NCBI GenBank assembly: GCA_964607765.1
Contig: CAZSNT010000040.1
Coordinates: forward strand, 1 to 64,000
DNA length: 64,000 nucleotides
Origin: CAZSNT01 sp964607765
GTDB lineage: Bacteria; Verrucomicrobiota; Lentisphaeria; Oligosphaerales; JABHEG01
Direction of reading: 5' to 3'
Shown here: positions 26,487 to 33,523 of the stretch, one piece after another
Layout of the letters: the number at the start of each line of letters is the position of its first letter
How positions within the stretch are numbered: the stretch's first letter is position 1
Translations under genes and position numbers: made by a program
Notes under the pieces: generated by a model
Database searches by the model: none
Seen by the model: the letters and a program-made list of their open reading frames with translations, nothing else
What the model was told of the DNA's origin: nothing

Positions 26487-27581
26487 ATGCCAGTCGATTT
26501 CGGTCCGGAACAGTGGGAACAGGTCAGGGGGTCGCACCGCCGGTGGTGGGACGGTGAGCTTGACCGACCGTTAGTTGCCGTCGAGGTCCTGGGCCGGGAC
26601 CCGGGACGCCCGTGCCCTGAGACGCCGCTGCTGAGCCAAGCGACCTGTACGGACCTGTCCTGGTCCGCGGAACAGGTGATCGACCGTCTCGACTGGGAGC
26701 TGTCACGGCGTGTCTACCTGGGTGACGCTTTCCCGCAGGTGAACTTCAACTGCTTCGGCCCGGGCGTGATGGCCGCCTTCATCGGTGCCGAACTCAGCAA
26801 TCGCACGGGCCGCGTGTGGTTCCATCCCACGGCCGACATCCCGATCACAGAGCTGCGCTTCGAGTACGCCCCGGACAACGTCTGGCTCAACCGTATCAAA
26901 GACCTGTTCCGGGCCGGCATGGAACGCTGGCAGGGCCAGGTGCTCATGGGCATGCCGGATCTCGGCGGGAACCTGGATATCCTGTCCACGTTCCTGCCCG
27001 GCGAGAAGCTGCTGTTCGACCTCTACGACCACCCGGACGACGTCAAGCGCCTGACCTGGGAGGGCCACGAGCTCTGGCACCGCTTCTACAGTGAACTGGA
27101 CGAGGTACTGCAGCCCGAGAACCCGGGCTACTCGGACTGGTCGGCCGTGTACAGCGAATCGCCCACTTACATCCTGCAGTGCGACTTCTGCTACATGATC
27201 GGCCCGGACATGTGCGCCGAGTTCGTCGTGCCGGAGCTGGCCGCGTCCTGCCGGCGCCTGGCGCACACGATCTATCACCTCGACGGGCCGGGACAGCTGC
27301 CGCACCAGGACCTGATCCTGGACATTGAGGAACTCGACGCCATGCAGTGGGTGCCGGGCGCCGGCAACCCGGGCTGCGGCGAGTGGCCGGACGTGTACCG
27401 CAAAATCAGCGCGGCCGGTAAGCGAATCCTCATCTGCAACGGCGGCTTTGCCGCGCTGGATGCCGTCATCGACCAAGTCGGCACACCGCAGGGAGTCGCT
27501 CTGCAGCGGACAATCTTCCGGGCCGACCAGATGGACGAGACAGAGGCAAGGGCGCGCCTGCGCAGCTACGGCCTGGCGTAG
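26487..27581 (+). CDS. Uroporphyrinogen decarboxylase (UroD)/MtaA-like family protein
   Basis: A 364-residue protein starting at ATG 26487, with AAAGGAG six bases upstream, one base after the ankyrin gene stop. Segments such as VLMGMPDLGGNLDIL, YHLDGPGQLPHQDLIL and ELDAMQWVPGAGNPG fit the UroD-like barrel of corrinoid-methyltransferase relatives, not true heme-pathway HemE. It lacks HemE's usual N-terminal RQAGRY motif, consistent with a different substrate. Members of this family are common next to carbohydrate genes in PVC-type genomes, with unknown roles. A link to demethylation of glycan-derived methyl groups is speculation. Confidence 0.7.
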   Translation: MPVDFGPEQWEQVRGSHRRWWDGELDRPLVAVEVLGRDPGRPCPETPLLSQATCTDLSWSAEQVIDRLDWELSRRVYLGDAFPQVNFNCFGPGVMAAFIGAELSNRTGRVWFHPTADIPITELRFEYAPDNVWLNRIKDLFRAGMERWQGQVLMGMPDLGGNLDILSTFLPGEKLLFDLYDHPDDVKRLTWEGHELWHRFYSELDEVLQPENPGYSDWSAVYSESPTYILQCDFCYMIGPDMCAEFVVPELAASCRRLAHTIYHLDGPGQLPHQDLILDIEELDAMQWVPGAGNPGCGEWPDVYRKISAAGKRILICNGGFAALDAVIDQVGTPQGVALQRTIFRADQMDETEARARLRSYGLA

Positions 27582-27589
27582 GCAGGAGG

Positions 27590-27835
27590 ACGCCCCCCAC
27601 GGACGACAGAGAACGACAGGGCGACCCAAAACGACAGGGCGACCCAAAACGACCCCCACGGGCGACAGAGAACGACAGGGCGACCCAAAACGACNNNNNN
27701 NNNNNNNNNNNNNNNNNNNNNNNNNNNNNNNNNNNNNNNNNNNNNNNNNNNNNNNNNNNNNNNNNNNNNNNNNNNNNNNNNNNNNNNNNNNNNNCGACCC
27801 CCACGGGCGACAGAGAACGACAGGGCGACCCAAAA
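27590..27835. repeat. 41-bp tandem repeat array across a scaffold gap
   Basis: The unit begins CGACCCCCACGGGCGACAGA and ends CGACCCAAAA. A degenerate copy lies at 27590-27649 (with a duplicated 18-bp sub-block), a full copy at 27650-27690, and another full copy right after the gap at 27795-27835. The unit begins with the same arm as the hairpin element that follows at 27836. Copies on both sides of the gap show that the assembly broke in the array, so the true copy number is unknown. The stretch holds no gene. Confidence 0.85.
27695..27794. other. Scaffold gap of 100 N
   Basis: This is a placeholder of exactly 100 N inside the 41-bp tandem array. The real length is not known. Confidence 0.95.
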
Positions 27836-27880
27836 CGACCCCCACGGGCTCGTCCCGTGGGTGAGCGAGATTGATCCCAC
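27836..27880 (+). repeat. Hairpin-repeat element
   Basis: A 45-bp copy with stem CCCACGGG / CCCGTGGG, loop CTCGT and tail TGAGCGAGATTGATCCCAC. Compared with the copy at 5658, the stem pair C-G at the loop end is changed to G-C on both sides, a compensatory change. Confidence 0.85.
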
Positions 27881-27898
27881 AGGCGACTGCCCGCCGCC

Positions 27899-27960
27899 CC
27901 CCCCCCCGCGTGCGTCCTCACGGCGGGCAGAGCCGCCGTGAGGACGCACGCGGGGGGGGG
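27899..27960. repeat. Perfect 28-bp inverted repeat
   Basis: The arms at 27899-27926 and 27933-27960 are perfectly complementary and separated by GCAGAG. They end in runs of C and G. No T-tract follows. The element lies between two convergent genes and two hairpin-repeat elements. Its strength could stop transcription from either side, but it may also be a terminal structure of a repeat unit. Confidence 0.85.
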
Positions 27961-27983
27961 ACGGACGTGGATGACCTATGCGC

Positions 27984-28026
27984 GGACCGAGTCTCGCTCA
28001 CCCACGGCGCAAGGCCGTGGGGGTCG
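27984..28026 (-). repeat. Hairpin-repeat element, inverted copy
   Basis: A 43-bp copy in minus orientation with stem CCCACGGC / GCCGTGGG, loop CTTGC and tail TGAGCGAGACTCGGTCC. Together with the copy at 27836 it brackets the 28-bp inverted repeat. Confidence 0.85.
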
Positions 28027-28046
28027 TTTCCAGGCATGTCCGGATC

Positions 28047-28706
28047 TCACCCCTCTGCCACAAACTCCAGCAACTCGATCGGATGGCTGATCGTCGCGGC
28101 AGCGCCATGCTCCAGCAATTCCGACTCGGGCCGGAACCCCCAAAGCACACCGAGCGGGAACATGCCGGCGTTGGCGGCCGTCCTCATGTCGGTGGACGTA
28201 TCACCGACGTAGAGGACGTCCCGCGGCTCGGCGTTCAGCGCGCGAGCGACAAGGAAGGCACCGGTGGGGTCCGGCTTCACGGGCACGCCCTCCTTCGGCC
28301 CGATCACAGCCGCGAAATCCCACGCGCCCAGATACTCGTTCACGTTGAGCTGGACGAAGTTGTCGGGCTTGTTGGAGAAAACGGCCATCCGCGCACCGCG
28401 AGCGGTGATGCCGTCCAGCATCTCGGTTATTCCCGGGTACGGCCTGGTCTTGACGTTCCAGTTCGACATGTACTTGTCCAGGAACTCGCTCACGCATTCC
28501 CGTATCAATGTCTCGGGCCACTCCCCGGCAGGCAGCGTGCGCTGTACGAGGGCGGTCGCGCCGCCGCCCACGAAGTAGCGGTATGCCGCGGTCTCGTGAG
28601 CAGGGAACCCCCGTTGCCGGAGAACGTCGTTCATGGCATCGGCCAAGTCCCCCAGCGTATCGAGGAGTGTGCCGTCCAGGTCGAACAATACGGACTTGAA
28701 TCGCAT
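28047..28706 (-). CDS. gph: HAD-family phosphatase, phosphoglycolate phosphatase-like
   Basis: A 219-residue protein starting at ATG 28706 (MRFKSVLFDLDGTLLDT). Motif I is DLDGTLLD, motif II VFSNK, and motif III/IV is KPDPTG plus YVGDTSTDM. Insertion of a helical cap after motif I is typical of Gph/beta-phosphoglucomutase-like HADs. Phosphoglycolate phosphatase is the closest named role, but HAD sugar phosphatases look alike. It lies 50 bp downstream of the propeller gene on the same strand; no strong ribosome-binding site is visible. Confidence 0.8.
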   Translation of the reverse strand: MRFKSVLFDLDGTLLDTLGDLADAMNDVLRQRGFPAHETAAYRYFVGGGATALVQRTLPAGEWPETLIRECVSEFLDKYMSNWNVKTRPYPGITEMLDGITARGARMAVFSNKPDNFVQLNVNEYLGAWDFAAVIGPKEGVPVKPDPTGAFLVARALNAEPRDVLYVGDTSTDMRTAANAGMFPLGVLWGFRPESELLEHGAAATISHPIELLEFVAEG

Positions 28707-28756
28707 CGGTTTGATCGCGTTGATGAGATATCCCTTTCCTGCTGGTGCGAAATCGT

Positions 28757-31700
28757 CTATTCGGCCCGTTGCGTGGCGCCCCAGCACGCGATGCTGCCGT
28801 CCTGATTGACGAAGAACAGCTTGCCGTAGGCCGCTGCCATGCCGTCCCAGACAGGGAGCGCCTCGAGCTTGTACTCGGCGACCCGCGTGCCGTCGGCAGC
28901 GGCGACAGCCCACAGAACCGCGCCGCGCCGACCCGCGTAGGTGGCGCCAAGATCCGCCGAGTCGAAAACCAGCGGGGCACCGACAACGAACACGGTGTCG
29001 GCGGCCAGAGCCATGGCCTTGCCGGTCAACGGCATCCTGATCTTCCACTTGTTCGACCACGCATCACCCGACCGGGTCTTGGCCGTGAGCAGGTAGCCGT
29101 TGCGGGGGTTGAAAACGGAGCCGCGCGTCACGGGCATGCCGAATACCGAGTAGTAGTCCTTGCCATCGGAGACAATGATGTCGCCGGTCGGGTATTCGGT
29201 GCTCTCCGAGGTCCAGGTCTTGCGGTGATTGAAGTCTCGTCGCACAAGCTTGTACTCGCGGTGGTGACGTTCCGGTTCCAGCATACCGGCGGACGCAAGC
29301 AGGTGCAGTTCGGGCTCAGCATCGGTGAGGTCCAGCTTGAACGCCTGCTGCCGAATGTAGAGCGTCTCATTTTCGCAGCTCATGATGTCGGCGGTCGTGC
29401 CCAGAACCACCTCAGTCTCCGAGCGATTGCCCTCCTCGACAAAGGCGGGAAAGCCGTCGGCGGCGTAAGGCCCGTAGAATTGCCGGCTGTGCCGAAGCGC
29501 GCCGGTCACGGGATCGAGGCCGTAGATAAACAGGCCGCCGTCCAGGTAGGACGAGCGGCCGGCACAGAAGTAGGCCGTGCCCTTGCTGATCAGCACGCTG
29601 CCGTGCACGGGCCAGGCCGACTCGAGCTGGCCGAACGCGCAGATCACCTTGTCCGGCAGATCGCGGAACCGCCAGCACAGCGCCCCGTCCGAGGCACGGA
29701 CGCACTGCACCCAGCCGTCGCGGCTGCCGAACAGCAACAGACCTTGGTGGTAAGTCGGCGGCGAATCGATCCGCCCCCCCGCAACGTACTCCCACAGCAC
29801 GCTGCCGTCCGCGACGGCGAGCGCCCGAAGCAGGTGCGTGTCAGTCTCGGCAACGAACAGTTTCCCGTCCGCGATCACCGGAGCACTGGTCTTCGCGCAC
29901 GGCTGCGTCTTCCACAGCGGCGCCAGGCCCGCGGCGGGCACGGATGTCGGCGTGCCCGCGTAGCGGCGTGCATCCTGGCGGTAGGTCGGCCAGGGCGCAT
30001 CCCCTACCCTTGCAGGCTCGCCGTACGCCGGGCCCTTCTCGAGGCGAACCGAACGCGTGACCTTCACAACCTGCCCCTTCGTGGACAGCGACGCTTCGTT
30101 GGTGTAGTACGCGTTGAAGTTGTGCAGGCCGACGGGCAGGTGGCACTGGCAGGCCCACGGGCCGCAGTAGATCAGTCCGTTGCAGGGCAACGGCCCCATG
30201 CTGCACGTGCCGCGCGTGAAGGGCGCGGGGTACTCCGCATCGCTCGCCAAGTCCAGGCAGTCCGGGCCGCCCGTCTTACTGTTTATGAAGAACCGCTCCG
30301 TGATGAAGTTACGGAAGCAGCGGTCGTGTCCCATGGGTTTGGAGAGCTTCTGCGGGATCGTCCTGATCTCAGCGCCCGTCTTCAGGTTGAACGCCGTCGG
30401 TTGCTTCAGCGCGAGCCCTTTCGGATTGTTGCAGTTCCCGCACATCCAGAGCGCGCCGGCCGCAATCAGCAGGTCGCTCGACGCCTGGTAGCCTTTGCGT
30501 ACCGGGATGGGCTTGTCCCAGTAGGCGCTGCCGTCCGCCAGAGCGTAGGCATGCACGCCCTTGCCTTCTTCGGAATAGACCGCCTCAGAGGACAGCACCA
30601 GCGAATTGGGTCTGTTGCCCGTTCCGTAAGGGATCTCCTTCCGCGCCGCCCAATTCTCCGCGCCGGTCCGGGCGTCGATGCAGAACACGCCGTGCGCGCT
30701 CTGGTACACGAGCCTGTCCCCCTTCAGTGCCATGGTACAGCCCACATAGCGGTCGATGTCGCCGGTGCGCCACAATTCCTTGCCGGTCTCGGCCTCAAAC
30801 GCCGCAATGACGCTGGTCGGACTCTCGGCGTTCGGCGTCTGCGGAGCGTAGGCCGAAAACGGGAAACCGGCGCCCTGGAAAGCCATCTTGGGCGTCTCGG
30901 CGGGGGCGGGCGCCGCGGGCTCCGGCTTGGCCTTGCCCTTCCTGCCCTTGGCCTTGCCCCGCCTTTTGGTGGCTGCGCCCTTGTAGGCGTTGAAAGACAT
31001 GCGGTCACCGAGAACGACAAAGAGCTTGCCACGATGATAGACGAACTCCTGCGTGCGTTCCGTTCCCGCGTACTCTCGAATGCGTTTTCCGGTCACCCCG
31101 TCCAGGGCGGTCAGCGGCGCTTTGAGTCCCGGCGTGCAGTAAACCGTGTTGCCGATGGCCGCCAGCCGCCGCTGCATCTGCGCGTGGTAGTCCTTGATGT
31201 AGACCGTGATCTGCTCCCACTCCGGGTAGTCCAGCGCCCAGAGCCTGATGCCGTTGAAAGCGCCGCGCGCAACCAGCTGCCATCTGGCGGGCAGAAGCGG
31301 GTTCTCGGCCGTCTCGGTGTCCTCGATCGTGAACAGCCGACCGCCGGACGACACCATGCAGGAAATGGTCGCAGCCCCAATGTGCCCCCGCGTCCAGGCC
31401 GGGCCGGAGGTCCACTGTACGTGCCGCGGCGGCCCGACCACCGTGTCCTGTGCCACACAGTTGTTGTCGGCCCCGTGCAGATACTGCGGCCACTCGTCCA
31501 TGTCGACGGGGTAGGGCTTGGTCATCACCTCCCCGTTGACAACTGCGCGGCCGTACGGTGCGAGAACCCGCATCATCTCAGCCTTCGAGCACCGGGCGCC
31601 GGAAGCCGAGCACACAATGAGATTCACCAGGTTGTCGACGTACGGCAGATGCTCCCCGTCAAACCGCGCCACCGAGACCTTGCCGTGACAGCCGGCCGCC

Positions 31701-31915
31701 ATGACCTTGCTGCGCAGAGTGCGGACCGCCGCATCCGACGTTTCCAGGCACTGGATGATGCACCCCGGCCGCTGCCAGTGCCCAGCCACACTCTCCAGCG
31801 CGTCCGCACCAACACAGACAATCAAGCCGCCTTCCACAGCCACGGCGCGGGCCGGGCCGCCCGCACTGCAGACAACCGCGACTCCTGCCAAAAGGACAAT
31901 GGCTCGTTTCATCAT
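28757..31915 (-). CDS. Exported PQQ-type beta-propeller protein with N-terminal methyltransferase-like domain
   Basis: A 1052-residue protein starting at ATG 31915, with AGGAGG upstream, and a signal peptide (KRAIVLLAGVAVVCSAGGPARA). Residues about 28-130 resemble a class I methyltransferase Rossmann fold (LIVCVGADALES, VARFDGEHLPYVDNLVNLIV, MMRVLAPYGRAVVNG), but the glycine-rich SAM loop is degenerate. The rest contains PQQ/BamB-like propeller repeats (YQSAHGVFCIDARTGAENW, LFGSRDGWVQCVRASDGALC, LYIRQQ). A low-complexity Lys/Ala/Pro insert lies near residue 380. It acts in the periplasm if the signal is used. The family is known from Planctomycetota-type genomes; its function is not established. 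Confidence 0.7.
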   Translation of the reverse strand: MMKRAIVLLAGVAVVCSAGGPARAVAVEGGLIVCVGADALESVAGHWQRPGCIIQCLETSDAAVRTLRSKVMAAGCHGKVSVARFDGEHLPYVDNLVNLIVCSASGARCSKAEMMRVLAPYGRAVVNGEVMTKPYPVDMDEWPQYLHGADNNCVAQDTVVGPPRHVQWTSGPAWTRGHIGAATISCMVSSGGRLFTIEDTETAENPLLPARWQLVARGAFNGIRLWALDYPEWEQITVYIKDYHAQMQRRLAAIGNTVYCTPGLKAPLTALDGVTGKRIREYAGTERTQEFVYHRGKLFVVLGDRMSFNAYKGAATKRRGKAKGRKGKAKPEPAAPAPAETPKMAFQGAGFPFSAYAPQTPNAESPTSVIAAFEAETGKELWRTGDIDRYVGCTMALKGDRLVYQSAHGVFCIDARTGAENWAARKEIPYGTGNRPNSLVLSSEAVYSEEGKGVHAYALADGSAYWDKPIPVRKGYQASSDLLIAAGALWMCGNCNNPKGLALKQPTAFNLKTGAEIRTIPQKLSKPMGHDRCFRNFITERFFINSKTGGPDCLDLASDAEYPAPFTRGTCSMGPLPCNGLIYCGPWACQCHLPVGLHNFNAYYTNEASLSTKGQVVKVTRSVRLEKGPAYGEPARVGDAPWPTYRQDARRYAGTPTSVPAAGLAPLWKTQPCAKTSAPVIADGKLFVAETDTHLLRALAVADGSVLWEYVAGGRIDSPPTYHQGLLLFGSRDGWVQCVRASDGALCWRFRDLPDKVICAFGQLESAWPVHGSVLISKGTAYFCAGRSSYLDGGLFIYGLDPVTGALRHSRQFYGPYAADGFPAFVEEGNRSETEVVLGTTADIMSCENETLYIRQQAFKLDLTDAEPELHLLASAGMLEPERHHREYKLVRRDFNHRKTWTSESTEYPTGDIIVSDGKDYYSVFGMPVTRGSVFNPRNGYLLTAKTRSGDAWSNKWKIRMPLTGKAMALAADTVFVVGAPLVFDSADLGATYAGRRGAVLWAVAAADGTRVAEYKLEALPVWDGMAAAYGKLFFVNQDGSIACWGATQRAE

Positions 31916-31958
31916 GCTCCCTCCTGTCTCCCGTGGCTCAGTCATAGTGGACGGGCAA

Positions 31959-32006
31959 CGACCCCCACGGCCTCGTGCCGTGAGTGAGCGAGGCGGGTGG
32001 GGTCGC
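31959..32006. repeat. Hairpin-repeat element, composite copy
   Basis: A plus-oriented element (stem CCCACGGC / GCCGTGAG with one mismatch, loop CTCGT, tail TGAGCGAG) runs directly into GCGAGGCGGGTGGGGTCGC, which is the outer half of the variant seen at 5757-5775. It lies between divergent genes, about 80 bp upstream of the promoter at 32084, so this copy cannot be acting as a terminator for both neighbours. Confidence 0.75.
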
Positions 32007-32083
32007 AGTTCAGGGAAAAATACTCCCCGCCGGGGCCCAAGGCAACGCCCTACGGACCACGATTGCACGCAGTTGTTTTGGGC

Positions 32084-32111
32084 TTGACATGACTATATTA
32101 CCTTCTATAAT
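32084..32111 (+). promoter_or_regulatory. Consensus sigma-70-type promoter
   Basis: TTGACA (32084-32089) and TATAAT (32106-32111) are perfect consensus boxes separated by 16 bp. They lie 56 bp upstream of the regulator ATG at 32167. The spacer and -10 box contain TATTA at 32096-32100 and TAATA at 32108-32112, a possible operator half-site pair for autoregulation. Confidence 0.75.
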
Positions 32112-32166
32112 ACTCCAACAACGCCGCGCGGATATACCGGCAGTCACGTCGCCCGGAGAGTGAGAG

Positions 32167-33261
32167 ATGGCGCGCAAAGCGTCAGGTTATCGCAGTATTG
32201 CAGCGGAGCTCGGAGAACGCATCCGGCGCCGTGAGTTCGACGGACAGCTTCCGAAAACGGTTGAACTGGCCGACGAGTACGGCGTGGCTCTTCTGACCAT
32301 GCAGCGTGCCGTCGGCGTGCTCAAGGACGAGGAACTGGTCCGCACCATCCCCGGCACGGGCATCATCCCCACGCGCCTGCGGCGTGCTCGGTCCCACGTG
32401 CTCGGCGCCGTACTCGGCACGTCTCACGGCGGCTTTGACGCGCCGCTGCACGAGGCCCTGATCACGGGTATGCAGCGCGCCGCACAAGTCCGGAACGAAG
32501 CAGTCTGCCTGTCCGAGGGCACGGGGGAAGATGAGGACCGCGAGGTCGAGCAGATCAGGGCGCTGCTGGACACCCAGAAGGTTGACGGCATCATCCTGTG
32601 GCCGTTCCCACAATCTCCGCGGCTCTCCAAAAGCGCGGCATACTTGCGCCGGGAGCGAGTCCCCTGCGTGCTGGTCCCGGAGCCGGACACACGAGTCTAC
32701 GCTGAGTTCCACACCGTGGGCAACGCCGATTCCGGGGAAGCATCGGAGGTCATGCGGCACCTGCTCGAGCAGGGGCATCGGGCGATCCGTTTGGTTCAGA
32801 GACGGGGGGGCGAAGGGACAGGCTATCAAGAGCATCGGTTCGGGCAGTACCAACGAGCCATGCTCGAGGCAGGGCTGCCCGTGCTGCCGCCGCTGGAGTT
32901 GGGCGGTCCGGACAGCTTCGGCGACTCGCTCGCCGAGATCTCGCAACAGCTCCGCGCCGTGACCGCGGTCTTCTGTGTGACGGACCACTGCGCCTTGAAT
33001 CTCCTCGAGTACTGCCTGCACCAGGGCATCCGCGTCCCCCACGACCTGTCCGTGGTCGGGTACGACAACACGGCCGTCGCCGCGGCGATGGGACTCACAT
33101 CGGTGGAACAGAACTTCGCGGCCATCGGACAGACGGCGATCAAACTGCTCCTCGACGAGATCGAGAGCCGCTGTACCGGCCCCGTCCATCGCACGGTTGA
33201 TTCCGAGATCGTCTACCGCCGCAGTACCGCTCCGCCAAGCCAGCACAGGAGGCAGGCATGA
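32167..33261 (+). CDS. GntR/LacI-type transcriptional regulator (AraR-like architecture)
   Basis: A 364-residue protein. Residues 1-70 form a GntR-type winged helix (IAAELGERIRRREFDGQLPK, LADEYGVALLTMQRAVGVL, IPGTGIIP). Residues 75-350 form a LacI-type periplasmic-binding effector domain (VDGIILWPFP, DLSVVGYDNTAVAAAMG, TSVEQNF). This combination is that of B. subtilis AraR, a sugar-responsive repressor. It has its own consensus promoter and is coupled by a 4-bp overlap to the kelch ORF, with GH2 and the large lyase downstream. It probably controls these, and maybe other parts of the island, in response to an oligosaccharide. The ligand is unknown. Confidence 0.85.
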   Translation: MARKASGYRSIAAELGERIRRREFDGQLPKTVELADEYGVALLTMQRAVGVLKDEELVRTIPGTGIIPTRLRRARSHVLGAVLGTSHGGFDAPLHEALITGMQRAAQVRNEAVCLSEGTGEDEDREVEQIRALLDTQKVDGIILWPFPQSPRLSKSAAYLRRERVPCVLVPEPDTRVYAEFHTVGNADSGEASEVMRHLLEQGHRAIRLVQRRGGEGTGYQEHRFGQYQRAMLEAGLPVLPPLELGGPDSFGDSLAEISQQLRAVTAVFCVTDHCALNLLEYCLHQGIRVPHDLSVVGYDNTAVAAAMGLTSVEQNFAAIGQTAIKLLLDEIESRCTGPVHRTVDSEIVYRRSTAPPSQHRRQA

Positions 33262-33467
33262 AGATCACCAGACCATCACCCCGCACGAGCGAAGGCGGCA
33301 GCGTCACGTATATTTGCAGCCCGGACTCCGGACAGTGGCGCAAGGGTCCTTCCCTGCCCCGCGAAATCGTCTGGGGCGCCGCATTCAGCATTGACGGGGA
33401 TCTCTATCTCACCGGCGGCGGCGCGGGCCGCTGCTACAACAACCGCACATTCCGGCTGAGGGATTAG
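33258..33467 (+). pseudogene. Short kelch-repeat protein fragment
   Basis: A 69-codon ORF whose ATG overlaps the stop of the regulator gene (ATGA). It contains a single kelch-like repeat: WRKGPSLPREIVWGAAFSID followed by GDLYLTGGGAGR. Full kelch propellers need four to seven such blades and include sialate-type mutarotases and galactose-oxidase-like proteins. This looks like the C-terminal end of a lost propeller gene kept in frame behind the regulator, or a truncated but translated peptide. I see no second blade in the neighbouring sequence. Confidence 0.5.
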
Positions 33468-33523
33468 TCGGGCGCCGACAGGCGCCGGGGGAGACCTCGA
33501 GGCTGGGAAGAGGGAACGACAGC

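Noticed and set aside
26487..27581. HemE (true uroporphyrinogen decarboxylase)
   Set aside because: The N-terminal RQAGRY-type motif and other HemE signatures are missing, and the gene context is carbohydrate-related.
27590..27835. Regular repeats around the gap as a CRISPR array
   Set aside because: Units are direct tandem copies with no unique spacers.
27899..27960. 28-bp inverted repeat as a rho-independent terminator
   Set aside because: The stem is followed by G-rich sequence without a T-tract on either side, so a standard intrinsic terminator cannot be claimed.
28745..31987. 1080-codon open frame on the plus strand
   Set aside because: It is antisense to the propeller gene; composition is Arg/Val/Ala-rich shadow typical of high-GC genes, with no family motifs.
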